This document shows positions 50,041 through 59,113 of a stretch of DNA of 64,000 nt, in pieces (the stretch's first letter is position 1; every line of letters begins with the position of its first letter). Position numbers and translations under genes: made by a program. This DNA comes from Ardenticatenaceae bacterium (GTDB lineage: Bacteria > Chloroflexota > Anaerolineae > Promineifilales > Promineifilaceae): positions 62,001 to 126,000 of the forward strand of contig JACKBN010000009.1 of assembly GCA_020634565.1 (NCBI GenBank). The letters are read 5' to 3'. Below the pieces are notes generated by a model that was not told the DNA's origin, searched no databases, and worked only from the letters and a program-made list of their open reading frames with translations.

Positions 50041-51624
50041 ATGTTCAAAATATTGATCTCAGACAAACTGGGGCAAGCCGGTCTGGATCGCCTCGATCTG
50101 GCCAAAGATGCCCAATACGATATGAAACCCGGCCTCAGCAAAGAAGAGCTGATGGCCATTTTGCCCGAATATGACGCCCTGATCATCCGCAGCGGCACCA
50201 AAGCCGATGCCGACATCCTGAAAGCAGGCACCAACCTGAAGGTGGTCGGCCGCGCCGGGATGGGTGTGGATAACGTGGACGTCCGCGCCGCCACGCTGCG
50301 TGGCATCATCGTCATGAACACGCCAGGAGCCAACAGCATTGCCACAGCCGAACAAGCCATCGCCCTGATGCTGGCCGCCAGCCGCCACACCGCTCAGGCA
50401 CACGCCTCGCTCAAAGATGGCGAATGGAAGCGGTCGCAATTTGTGGGCACCGAGCTATATCGCAAGACGCTGGGCATTGTGGGCTTTGGCCGAATCGGCC
50501 GTTTGGTGGCCAAACGCGCCCAGGCATTTGGCATGGATGTGTTGGCCTACGATCCGTATGTGTCCGAGGAGGTGGGGCAGGAGTTGGGCGTCACCCTGGT
50601 AGACCTGGACGACTTACTGGCCCAATCCGACTACATCACCCTGCACACCGCCCTCGTGCCAGAAACCGAGAAGATGATCAATGCCCAAACCATCGCCCAA
50701 ATGAAGCCGGGCATGATTTTGATCAACGCAGCTCGCGGCAAGCTGATCGATGAAGTGGCGCTGGCTGAGGGATTAAAAAATGGTCAGGTCAAAACGGCCG
50801 CTATCGACGTTTACCAAAAAGAGCCACCGGAAAACAATCCGCTGATTGGCCAGCCCAACGTCATTCACACACCGCACTTGGGCGCCAGCACCGAGGAAGC
50901 CCAGCGCGATGTGGCCACCCAGATTGTGGACCAGGTACTCGATGCGCTGCGCGGCACCGATTTCCGCAATGCCGTGAATCTGCCCTTCCAGGCTGGACCC
51001 GATTTTGCCGAAACACGGCCGTATATGGAACTGAGCGAAAAGCTGGGCAAGCTGCACTGCTACCTGGCCGATAGCCCCATTCGCCGCGTGGAAATTGAAG
51101 TGCGAGGCGAAGCCGTCAATGAATTGGTTAAGCCGATTGCCGCCGGGCTGCTCAAAGGCATTCTGGAAAAATCGATCAGTGAGCAGGTGAACTACATCAA
51201 CGCCCCCTTGCTGGCCGAAGAAAATGGCATCACCGTAGCGCAAACGAAGGCGGCCAGCTCATTGGACTTCGCCAATCTCATCACCTGCCGCGTAACCTGG
51301 GATGGTGGCTCGCGCACGCTCGCCGGTATGCTGTTTGGCGGCGTCGAGCCACGCATCGTGCAAGTGGATGATTACAAGCTGGATGCCCGCCCGGATGGCC
51401 ACGTGTTGGTGATGCAAAACAAGGATGTGCATGGCGTCATTGGGCAGGTCGGCACGATTTTGGCCGCTTACGAGGTGAACATCGCCGAGTGGCGCATGGG
51501 CCGCGATAAGCCCGGTGGTGAGGCGCTTTCTTTCATCAATCTGGACAGTGAACCCAGCAAAGAGGTTTTAGACGCCCTGAACAAGATTCCGGCAATTACC
51601 CAGGTTAAACTCATTACTTTGTAA
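50041..51624 (+). CDS. serA: D-3-phosphoglycerate dehydrogenase
   Basis: This 527-aa enzyme oxidises 3-phosphoglycerate with NAD to begin serine synthesis. Seen: GRAGMGVDNVD, the Rossmann loop GIVGFGRIGRLVAKRA, INAARGKLIDE, the catalytic His in HTPHLGASTEEAQ, then the intervening ASB domain and a C-terminal ACT domain with DVHGVIGQVGTILAAYEVNIAEW. This is the long type of Chloroflexota, Actinobacteria and M. tuberculosis, possibly feedback-controlled by serine. GAAGGAAG precedes the ATG. Confidence 0.97.
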   Translation: MFKILISDKLGQAGLDRLDLAKDAQYDMKPGLSKEELMAILPEYDALIIRSGTKADADILKAGTNLKVVGRAGMGVDNVDVRAATLRGIIVMNTPGANSIATAEQAIALMLAASRHTAQAHASLKDGEWKRSQFVGTELYRKTLGIVGFGRIGRLVAKRAQAFGMDVLAYDPYVSEEVGQELGVTLVDLDDLLAQSDYITLHTALVPETEKMINAQTIAQMKPGMILINAARGKLIDEVALAEGLKNGQVKTAAIDVYQKEPPENNPLIGQPNVIHTPHLGASTEEAQRDVATQIVDQVLDALRGTDFRNAVNLPFQAGPDFAETRPYMELSEKLGKLHCYLADSPIRRVEIEVRGEAVNELVKPIAAGLLKGILEKSISEQVNYINAPLLAEENGITVAQTKAASSLDFANLITCRVTWDGGSRTLAGMLFGGVEPRIVQVDDYKLDARPDGHVLVMQNKDVHGVIGQVGTILAAYEVNIAEWRMGRDKPGGEALSFINLDSEPSKEVLDALNKIPAITQVKLITL

Positions 51625-51659
51625 TAGTTTAGACTGCGGCCAATTCTACCGTTTGCCAA

Positions 51660-51699
51660 CAGGACGCCGATGAGCTTATTCCAGCTCATCGGCGTCCTG
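51660..51699 (+). terminator. Rho-independent terminator of serA
   Basis: CAGGACGCCGATGAGCT (51660-51676) pairs perfectly with 51683-51699 across a 6-nt loop and is followed by TTTGATTTTT. It is the strongest terminator in the window and lies between convergent genes. Confidence 0.92.
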
Positions 51700-51725
51700 T
51701 TTGATTTTTGCCTGATTGTTGGGAT

Positions 51726-53867
51726 TTATTGAACGCTGGAGGGTGTCCGGTGCAGAACTGCAATGAGTTTTTCAGGGCGTACGGGTTTGCTGATGTAATC
51801 ATCCATGCCGTGCGCGAGGTATTTTTCCCGATCACCTTGAATGGCATTGGCGGTCATGGCAACGAGATACGGCCGTTCAGCCTCTACCCACTGCTCCCGA
51901 ATACACCGCGTCGCTTCCAAACCATCCATCTCCGGCATCATGATGTCCATCAGCACCACATCATAGGCCTGGCGCTTCAAAGCAGCTAACGCTTCCAGAC
52001 CATTGGCCGCTACATCAGCCCGATAGCCAAGCCGCTCCAAGATGCGTAGCGCAATTTTTTGATTAATCAAATTGTCCTCAGCCAACAAAATGCGCAAAGG
52101 ATGGTTCTCGGCCATTTTGCTATCAAAGAGGGAGGCTTCCTGGCTTTCAGTTTCATTTACTGAATTGTCAGCTTGTTCTGGGTTCCCGAAAATTTGTAAA
52201 AAGGCAGCATGTAGTTGGGCAGATTTGAGCGGTTTATAGATTTGGGCAGCAAAAACACCGTCTTTCTCTTTTTTACTCCCACGCCCCATAGACGTAAGCA
52301 AAATCAAGGGCAAGCCGCTCCCATTTTCCAGGCGGCGAATCGCCTCGGCAACAGCCAATCCATCCATTTCTGGCATCTGCATATCTAAAATAGCCACATC
52401 AAAATAGTCGCCATTCTGCAGCCAGGATAGAGCTTCCCTGCTGCTGGTTGTGGTCTGCGGCACCATCCCCCATGATTTTGTCTGGCGCTCCAAGATGAAG
52501 CAATTTGTTTCATTGTCATCCACAATCAACACGCGCTTGTTGACCAGAACAGGACTCGGCTTATCGAGGCTCAAACTGGCCTTATTCTCCGCTGCGGTAG
52601 CCATTGTAACCGTGCAGTAGAATGTTGAACCGTGCCCCACTTTACTCTCTAGCCACATCGTACCGCCCATTTGCTCGGCCAGCTGTTTGCTAATAATGAG
52701 CCCAAGCCCGGTGCCCCCAAAACGGCGCGTTGTTGAAGAATCCCCCTGACTGAAAGGTTTAAACAGTCGTTCCTGGCGATCTGTTGGAATACCAATTCCG
52801 GTGTCCTTTACGGAAAATTGCAGCTGCACCCGCCCATTGTCTAGTTCCTGGCTCTTCAGTGAAAGCAGGACTTCACCTTCTTCCGTAAACTTGACAGCAT
52901 TGCCCAGTAAATTAACCAAAATTTGGCGCAGTCGGGTTACATCTCCCACAACCGTGCCAGGTGAACCTTCTTCGATAAAATAAGCCATTTCCAGCGATTT
53001 ACTGACTGCATTTGGCGAAACCAAATCAAGTGCTTCCTCAATGCATTCGCGCAGGTTGAAAGGCTGTTCTTCCAAATCCAGACGACCTGATTCAATTTTA
53101 GAAAAATCCAGGATGTCATTGATAATGGTTAATAAGGTGTCGCTGCTGCTGCGAATGGTTTTGATAAATTCCTGCTGTTCACTATCTAATTGGGTGTCAA
53201 ACAACAGGCTGGTCATACCAACAACGCCGTTGAGTGGGGTGCGAATCTCATGGCTCATATTTGCCAGGAACTCTGACTTGGTGCGGGTAGCCGCTTCTGC
53301 CTCTTCTTTGGCAAGGCGCAAATGTTTAATCGCCTTTTGAAGGCTGTTAGCAGAAAGCCAGGAAATTAGAGCAATTGTGTAATAGGCCAAAATGCCGATT
53401 ACATTTAATGTAAACGGCTCAGTGAGCGATGCATAGACTAACAAAAGGGAGATGATCGTAGCGACAACAAAGCTTGATGCCGCCGGTAATATGACGCCAG
53501 TCATGACAATGGGCAGGGCCAACATGATCATGTTTCGTCCCCAAACAGACTGGTAGGGGTCCGCTGAAAAGTACAAAACGATGGTTAACAGCAGCAGAAA
53601 AAGCGATGATGCCAGGCGACCAGACAGGTAACGATTGATGCCATAGATAATCATTGTCCCGCTGAGAACAGCAAGCGTAGGAAGGTAGATCCCCCTGGCG
53701 GCTTGCTGACTTGTAAAGCCTAACAGTTGAAAAACGGCCGTAATCAACACCCCTAAAAAGGCAAGGCAACAAAAACCCAACAGCACAATATTCAGATGCT
53801 GGGCCCGCCGTTTATCGTCAAGGTCGTCAACAGACACCTCTAAGAGACGAGAAAACCACGCTTTCAT
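51726..53867 (-). CDS. Hybrid sensor histidine kinase with two receiver domains
   Basis: This 713-aa protein has a membrane region of about six helices (about 25-180), then HisKA with the His in FLANMSHEIRTPLNG, HATPase_c with FTEEGEVLL, DTGIGIP and GGTGLGLIIS, a first receiver (VDDNETN, DMQMPEMDG) and a second receiver (LAEDNLINQKIA, DIMMPEMDG). It resembles BarA/EvgS-like cascades but has no Hpt domain, so a separate Hpt or the stand-alone receiver at 15.9 kb may be a partner. The region is visibly richer in A+T than the genes before 51 kb. Confidence 0.93.
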   Translation of the reverse strand: MKAWFSRLLEVSVDDLDDKRRAQHLNIVLLGFCCLAFLGVLITAVFQLLGFTSQQAARGIYLPTLAVLSGTMIIYGINRYLSGRLASSLFLLLLTIVLYFSADPYQSVWGRNMIMLALPIVMTGVILPAASSFVVATIISLLLVYASLTEPFTLNVIGILAYYTIALISWLSANSLQKAIKHLRLAKEEAEAATRTKSEFLANMSHEIRTPLNGVVGMTSLLFDTQLDSEQQEFIKTIRSSSDTLLTIINDILDFSKIESGRLDLEEQPFNLRECIEEALDLVSPNAVSKSLEMAYFIEEGSPGTVVGDVTRLRQILVNLLGNAVKFTEEGEVLLSLKSQELDNGRVQLQFSVKDTGIGIPTDRQERLFKPFSQGDSSTTRRFGGTGLGLIISKQLAEQMGGTMWLESKVGHGSTFYCTVTMATAAENKASLSLDKPSPVLVNKRVLIVDDNETNCFILERQTKSWGMVPQTTTSSREALSWLQNGDYFDVAILDMQMPEMDGLAVAEAIRRLENGSGLPLILLTSMGRGSKKEKDGVFAAQIYKPLKSAQLHAAFLQIFGNPEQADNSVNETESQEASLFDSKMAENHPLRILLAEDNLINQKIALRILERLGYRADVAANGLEALAALKRQAYDVVLMDIMMPEMDGLEATRCIREQWVEAERPYLVAMTANAIQGDREKYLAHGMDDYISKPVRPEKLIAVLHRTPSSVQ

Positions 53868-53912
53868 AAAGATTCTTACGCTACCCTACCTGGTAAGACA
53901 GTTATGATCCAC

Positions 53913-55448
53913 CTAGACACGGAATTCAAAATCATTCTGCTCAACAAGGCGCAAAGCACTCAAAATTGCCGACTTTATAACGAGTATGGGGGAATAAAGG
54001 CATTTCCCTATCCAAAGCGGCGGATAAGGTGGTTCCATGTGTTGAACAAGCCATTGGCGACCCTGACGTAACGTATTCTGTGGCACCACTTGACCATGCC
54101 GTTTCCACATGGCCAAAGCCTGTAAACTGTAAGCGGTCTCTTCGGCCGTTGGACCAAAAAATCCCCAAGATCCATCCTCATTTTGGGTAGAAATGATCCA
54201 TTCAACAGCCTTTTTAACAAACGAATTGTTATAGCCAGCAGAAGCAATGATCAGATGTGACGTTGTGTAATAAGGGGTAGCCTGCCACTTATCCACCCAA
54301 TAGCCGTGTTCAGTTTGCTTATCAGCCAGAAAATTAAAAATCTTCTGCACAGATGAATACTGAACACCAAATCCAGCTTGTCGCAAAGCACCCAAAACAT
54401 GAACATTGGCACTAACAGATGGGTTTGCTTCCAATGCAAAGCAGCGAAAATATCTTTCCTCTTCATAACTTAAAAGCGCGTCCAGATCCGTTGTCCGATC
54501 AAAACGGGACAATACATCATAAACCACACTGGTCCCATCACTATCTTTTGAGACATATCCTGAAGCAAATCCAATCCCTTTTCCATCTAGCCAATGATGC
54601 TCCAGGAAGTCCAGGTGAGGCTGGGAAGCCTGCAACGTCACCTGATCAATCGGATTAGAAAGGCCAAAATTCCACAAAGTCCAGGCCGGTTCAAAAACAT
54701 CAAACGGCGATACATTGGGTGCCCCGCCATTTCGGCACGTGGCTCGCAAATAGTCAAGGGCCGCGCGATTATTCGGTGCAAAATTTAGCAAAAAATAAGC
54801 CGTTGCCGAGGGGCTGTAACCGATAGAGCCATCTGGCTCCTGCAAGTTTTCCAGATCCAAAATATGGCTACCATCTGGGCCAGCCATTTCAGAAGAGAAC
54901 GCCAATGTGGTGAGCCGACTGATCATTTTGCCCGGCGACTTAGCCAGCTTCATTTCGCGGATGCGATTCATTTCGTCTAACATGCCCGTTCTGTCTAGCG
55001 GCACTAAATTCAGGGCTTTGGCCTCGGCAATAAGAGCCGGCATGATCATCTCAAAGGCGATCGTCTCACCAGATATATCAAGGTGTAACCTGGCCTGATG
55101 GTGTTCCAAAGCTTTAACACCCCGTTTGATACGCGCTGCATCTTGTTCCAGGCCGCGTTCAGCCAGGGCAATGAGTGCCGCCAAAGTACACACAACACGG
55201 TCATGATGGTAAAGGGGCTGGTTTGCACCCCAGCTACCATCAGCCAGCTGATGGTTTCGCAGCCAGTTTAGGGCGTCTTCAGCAATGGGCTCATTCAGTT
55301 TGTGCAATCGAGCAACCCAAGCTGTATCGTAGGCAGTGTTCATCATTTTGCCCGGCCCAATTTGGTTAAGCAGTGTGTGCATTTCTTTTACCAGATTATG
55401 CTGTGTTCTATAATCTGGATATGAGATGGTTCTTGTAAAATTTAACAC
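53913..55448 (-). CDS. Class II diterpene cyclase, Rv3377c-like
   Basis: This 511-aa protocyclase turns geranylgeranyl diphosphate into a bicyclic diterpenyl diphosphate (tuberculosinyl or kolavenyl in characterised members). Seen: AYDTAWVARL near residue 40, QW-type motifs LADGSWGAN and NEDGSWGFFGP, the acid motif Asp302-Ser-Asp304-Gly-Thr (mycobacterial protein: D-x-D-T-T), and the end PPYPPLWIGKCLYSP then AILSALRLVE. The comparison with Rv3377c is from memory. The start is GTG 55448 with GAGGGG upstream. It follows its probable partner by 93 nt on the same strand. No ACGGCCGT octamer occurs in the gene. Confidence 0.9.
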   Translation of the reverse strand: MLNFTRTISYPDYRTQHNLVKEMHTLLNQIGPGKMMNTAYDTAWVARLHKLNEPIAEDALNWLRNHQLADGSWGANQPLYHHDRVVCTLAALIALAERGLEQDAARIKRGVKALEHHQARLHLDISGETIAFEMIMPALIAEAKALNLVPLDRTGMLDEMNRIREMKLAKSPGKMISRLTTLAFSSEMAGPDGSHILDLENLQEPDGSIGYSPSATAYFLLNFAPNNRAALDYLRATCRNGGAPNVSPFDVFEPAWTLWNFGLSNPIDQVTLQASQPHLDFLEHHWLDGKGIGFASGYVSKDSDGTSVVYDVLSRFDRTTDLDALLSYEEERYFRCFALEANPSVSANVHVLGALRQAGFGVQYSSVQKIFNFLADKQTEHGYWVDKWQATPYYTTSHLIIASAGYNNSFVKKAVEWIISTQNEDGSWGFFGPTAEETAYSLQALAMWKRHGQVVPQNTLRQGRQWLVQHMEPPYPPLWIGKCLYSPILVIKSAILSALRLVEQNDFEFRV

Positions 55449-55541
55449 GATAAAATCCCCTCTCGTTCTTGGTTTTATTTTCGCATTACCTGAGATCAGT
55501 AATTTACCTTCAACGAGTATTGCTTTGTGTAGTTTGAGTCA

Positions 55542-56447
55542 TCACAAAACCGGAAACCAGACGCCCGATTGTTCTTGCCGGGTACCAACCCCAAGTGTTT
55601 TGTGACGATGTGATTCATAAAACTGCCGCAAGTTGGCCCATTCCTCAGGCTCAAGTTCATCGTAACTTATTTCCTGTTTAGGACGTGAATACAGGTGATC
55701 GTAAAGAATATCGCGCAGTTGGGTTTCGCTCAGGTATGGGGAGGGCGCGACGGTAAAGTAGAGATCTTCACGGCCGTTTGTTACCAACGGCATATCAAAA
55801 ACCCGCGGCTTGGCAGCGGTAATAAAAAAGCTAACTGGCGGGATATTTTCACCATAGTACATTTCCAAAAGCGCCTGCTTATCTGGCTGCTGCCCATGCT
55901 GCTGATAATATTTAATGGCCAAAGCGGCCGTTGTCTCTGTAGCATCATGAGCACAAACGCCCCACAATAACCGGTGCCGGTTATGGGACTTTGTTTTTTC
56001 GGTGACCTGCTGAATGTTATCTTCCAGATAAGCAAAAGAAGTGCCAGCAAAATATTGGCTGTAATCGCCATAAAAGCGTACCCGCACCTGATGCTCCTCA
56101 TAAAAATTGAGGAATTTGGGATGATCGGTCAGTAAGGATAGGGCACTTACTGTCATTTTGGTATACTGATCGCCACGCGCCTGGAAGAGGTGCGGGCTAA
56201 GAACTGGCATCATCAGCGTATCGATCCCATGTTCAAACATGAGCTCGCATATTTCTACCAGACGGTCTGTAATGGATTGCAAATAGGCCTGAGCAAAATC
56301 TTCATTTGGTTTTGCTCGCTCTAACAAGAACCAACGTCGCGTGCCGTTGAGGGGGAATACACATACTTTTGGTCCCCTTTCCTGCATGATCTCAGCGACG
56401 TCACTCCGTTTTAAGTTGTGAAATGTTTTTGCTTCCATATCCTTCAC
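55542..56447 (-). CDS. Rv3378c-like diterpenyl transferase/hydrolase
   Basis: This 301-aa protein is of the family of M. tuberculosis Rv3378c (tuberculosinyl adenosine transferase) and Herpetosiphon kolavelool synthase, which have a cis-prenyltransferase-like fold. Matches by eye: VAEIMQERGPKVCVFPLNGTRRWF, LMFEHGIDTLMMP, ARGDQYTKM, RVRFYGDYSQY, YYGENIPP and LYFTVAPSPYLSETQLRDILYDHLYSR. Numbering aligns without gaps at the N terminus. The catalytic Asp34 of Rv3378c is Asn34 here and Tyr51 is Phe51. Start codons GTG 56447 or ATG 56438 are possible. It precedes the cyclase, as in M. tuberculosis. Confidence 0.88.
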   Translation of the reverse strand: MKDMEAKTFHNLKRSDVAEIMQERGPKVCVFPLNGTRRWFLLERAKPNEDFAQAYLQSITDRLVEICELMFEHGIDTLMMPVLSPHLFQARGDQYTKMTVSALSLLTDHPKFLNFYEEHQVRVRFYGDYSQYFAGTSFAYLEDNIQQVTEKTKSHNRHRLLWGVCAHDATETTAALAIKYYQQHGQQPDKQALLEMYYGENIPPVSFFITAAKPRVFDMPLVTNGREDLYFTVAPSPYLSETQLRDILYDHLYSRPKQEISYDELEPEEWANLRQFYESHRHKTLGVGTRQEQSGVWFPVL

Positions 56448-56510
56448 TTATTTTTGGATCCGACAGTTTATTGATAGCAAAGTGGGCCGCAATGCCGGAC
56501 ACATTGAATT

Positions 56511-56534
56511 GAAAGAGCCTCCCCTTGCTCTTTC
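56511..56534. promoter_or_regulatory. Stem-loop in the divergent region before the diterpene genes
   Basis: GAAAGAGC (56511-56518) pairs with GCTCTTTC (56527-56534). It lies in the 276-bp gene-free region between the divergent diterpene and nucleotidyltransferase genes. I see no convincing promoter for either gene there. Confidence 0.35.
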
Positions 56535-56723
56535 ATAAAAAAATAATAAACAGAAACACCCTCGGACCTCAGGGGAATTTGGTACCGACCTTAACAAAGG
56601 TATCACGTTTTATAAGAGAAAAAAGTACCATTGTTCATACTTATTAGAGACAAGTTGCCTAGAATGAAGATAGGATATACCCTTCATTTTGTCGTTCACA
56701 TTAACAGCCAATAAACGAAGAAG

Positions 56724-57410
56724 ATGATGCTTAAAGAGTCACTAGAAAAATTTGGCCAATATTACGGCCGTACTCCTCAAATCGAATCCATACTTTATTA
56801 TCCCCACCCGTTTACAGACGGGGGCGTTATTGTCGTGTACGAGGATAAGGTGAATGACTTCCTGGCGCAAACCGCCGAAGTGTATACCTTAGCCCCGAAC
56901 TCTCTCTCGGTTTACTGCCTGCGCCGCCGTGAGCTTTACCAGCTCGGCCTTCCCGGTTTGTTTGGGCCACCTTTACAAGTTAATGAACGGCCGCATTTGC
57001 TCCATTGGCTCAAACACAAAGGCACCGTCATCGCCGGGGCCGATTTGCGAGACGCGGTAGAGCCACATGCAGATCCACACACTCTGTTAGCTGGCCATAT
57101 CGAAGGCTGCATGGATTATTTGCGCCGGTATGGCGTGCTGATGTCACTGATTCAGGAGCAAGATGAGGCGTTGGCCGCCATGTTGGTTCTGGAGATGAAA
57201 CATTTGATGGGCACGGCGCTGCTGCTGCACGGCATTTGGGACATCTCTCTAGACACGGTGGCGGATCAATTTGCCGAGGCGTTTGCAGACACACGGCCGT
57301 TTCACATCTGGCAGCAATTTCAGGCAAAGGCCACTGACGATCTAGACATTCTGGAAACAGTTTGGGCCTTCGAGCAATTTTTACGCGCACTGCGAGTTTA
57401 CACCTCATGA
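56724..57410 (+). CDS. Degenerate nucleotidyltransferase-like protein
   Basis: This is a 228-aa protein of the MNT-like fold by shape: a strand-turn-strand opening (IESILYYPHPFTDGGVIVVYED), ELYQLGLPGLFGP and KGTVIAGADLRDAV, followed by a HEPN-like helical half. The GS-x(n)-D-x-D active motif of active nucleotidyltransferases is not present, so it may be catalytically dead. Its stop overlaps the ATG of the next gene (ATGA), so they are coupled. Confidence 0.65.
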   Translation: MMLKESLEKFGQYYGRTPQIESILYYPHPFTDGGVIVVYEDKVNDFLAQTAEVYTLAPNSLSVYCLRRRELYQLGLPGLFGPPLQVNERPHLLHWLKHKGTVIAGADLRDAVEPHADPHTLLAGHIEGCMDYLRRYGVLMSLIQEQDEALAAMLVLEMKHLMGTALLLHGIWDISLDTVADQFAEAFADTRPFHIWQQFQAKATDDLDILETVWAFEQFLRALRVYTS

Positions 57411-58177
57411 AACTAACCACTGCTGATTATGAACACGCCTTTGACAAGTTTGTCGAAACCATTCACGACCTGGGGGAAAACGGCCGTTCCGTACTGCTTT
57501 ACGGTTCCATGGCGCGCGGCGAGGTCATTCCAGGGCACAGCGATCTCGACTTTTGGGCTATTCTGGCCCAAGAAGTGTTTCAGGATCAGGACAGATTTCG
57601 GCAAGCATTTAACGTCATGGTAAAGGCGGCTAAAGAGCTGGCCGCCAGTGGCCTGCCCGTCATCCACGCCTTCTGCTTTTATGCTGAAGATGAGCTAGAC
57701 TGGCTGCCCGCCGCACTGGTGCCCAACTTAAAATCACCACGCTCCAGCCGCATTGTGTTTGGCGACGATGTGCGCCCCCAAATGAGCAGCACCAACGCCA
57801 GCCATCACCTGTACCACAGCTCTTACTTTTTTGAAATGCGCCGTAACGTTTTTCTACCGCTAACCCCACTGCTGCAAAAAGAAACCCTCACGCCCAAAGA
57901 AGCGCAATATGTGCTGGGCAGCTTGAAATACGTCAAATATATTCCCGAAGCCGCCTGTGCCGCTCTCGATTTATGGCCTGGAGAAATTAATGCAGTGCCT
58001 CAGTTGGGCCAGGCTTTAGGCTTGGACATGGAAATTGTGGCCCGGATTAGCGCGCTGCGCCTGGAAGAAAATCCGCTAGCCGATTTGGCTCTGATACAGC
58101 GCAGCTTGCGTGAATCTTTACAGTTTGTTGAAACAATTCATGATGCGCTTGTGACTCATCAACTGGCTAACCAATAA
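57407..58177 (+). CDS. Nucleotidyltransferase-domain protein
   Basis: This 256-aa protein has the active-site motif LLYGSMARGEVIPGHSDLDFWAIL (GS-x-ARGE, then S-D-L-D), typical of minimal nucleotidyltransferases of the MNT/KNTase type. The rest is helical. The start at 57407 overlaps the previous stop as ATGA. With the degenerate upstream copy it forms a pair, then psuG follows 21 nt later. The substrate is unknown; antitoxin-like AMPylation is one possibility, nucleotide metabolism another. Confidence 0.82.
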   Translation: MKLTTADYEHAFDKFVETIHDLGENGRSVLLYGSMARGEVIPGHSDLDFWAILAQEVFQDQDRFRQAFNVMVKAAKELAASGLPVIHAFCFYAEDELDWLPAALVPNLKSPRSSRIVFGDDVRPQMSSTNASHHLYHSSYFFEMRRNVFLPLTPLLQKETLTPKEAQYVLGSLKYVKYIPEAACAALDLWPGEINAVPQLGQALGLDMEIVARISALRLEENPLADLALIQRSLRESLQFVETIHDALVTHQLANQ

Positions 58178-58198
58178 ACAAAGAATCGACAGGAAACA

Positions 58199-59113
58199 AT
58201 GAGCTTGAACTTACACATTCATCCAGAAGTGCAGGCCGCCTTGGCCGAAAACCGGGCCGTGGTCGCCATGGAAAGCACACTCATCACCCACGGCTTGCCG
58301 CATCCCCAAAATATCGATGCGGCCGTTCAGATGGAAACGGCCGTTCGCCAATCAGGCGCTGTTCCCGCCACCATCGCCATCATCCAGGGCGAGATTTGTG
58401 TGGGTCTTTCCAGCGAACAGTTGGAGTACATCGCCACCCGCCCCAACGGCACGGTACGACGCTGCAACCGGCGCAACCTGCCGCTGGTCATGTCCCGCAA
58501 GGAAGATGGGGCCACCACCGTGGCCGGCACGATGATCATAGCCAAGCTGGCTGGCATCGAAATGTTTGCCACCGGCGGCATTGGCGGTGTGCATCGCAAC
58601 CATCCCTTTGATGTCAGCAGCGATCTGACTGAGCTGGGACGCACCCCCGTTACGGTCGTGAGCAGTGGGGCCAAGCCATTTTTAGATTTGCCCGCCACGG
58701 GCGAAGTGCTGGAAACGCAAGGCGTGCTCACCGTGGGCTATGGCACCGATGATCTGGCACCGTTTTTCTCGCAGCACAGCGGCCAGCAAACCGACATCCG
58801 CCTGAACGAGATTGATGAAATCGCCGCCTTCATCCGCGCCAGACAAACGCTGGGGTTGCAATCCGGCACGCTGGTCACGGTGCCCGTCCCCGACCAATAC
58901 CGCTTCGATTACGACACCATCAACCAGGTAATTGCAGATGCGGTAAACGCCCAGGACGAAGAAGGCATTCGGGGAACGGCCGTTACTTCGTGGATGGTGC
59001 GGCATCTGGCCCAGGCCATTGGACCAGATGCTCTCTATGCGAATATTATGCTGCTGTGCAACAACGCCGCCATCGCAGCCCAGATTGCCGTCAAGCTAAG
59101 CGAATCTGCCTAG
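58199..59113 (+). CDS. psuG: Pseudouridine-5'-phosphate glycosidase
   Basis: This 304-aa enzyme splits pseudouridine 5'-phosphate to uracil and ribose 5-phosphate. Seen: VVAMESTLITHGLPHPQN, ATIAIIQGEICVGL, RKEDGATTVAGTMIIAKLAGI, FATGGIGGVHR and DVSSDLTELGRTPVTVVSSGAKPFLDLPATGE. The kinase partner psuK is not next to it. AGGAAACA lies upstream of the ATG. The gene overlaps the convergent glycosidase tail by 4 bp. Confidence 0.96.
   Translation: MSLNLHIHPEVQAALAENRAVVAMESTLITHGLPHPQNIDAAVQMETAVRQSGAVPATIAIIQGEICVGLSSEQLEYIATRPNGTVRRCNRRNLPLVMSRKEDGATTVAGTMIIAKLAGIEMFATGGIGGVHRNHPFDVSSDLTELGRTPVTVVSSGAKPFLDLPATGEVLETQGVLTVGYGTDDLAPFFSQHSGQQTDIRLNEIDEIAAFIRARQTLGLQSGTLVTVPVPDQYRFDYDTINQVIADAVNAQDEEGIRGTAVTSWMVRHLAQAIGPDALYANIMLLCNNAAIAAQIAVKLSESA

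Noticed and set aside
54530..54550. Gly instead of the last Asp of the DxDD motif as a sign of an inactive cyclase
   Set aside because: The mycobacterial relative has Thr at that place (DxDTT), so the position is not a required Asp in this family; both expected Asp residues are present.
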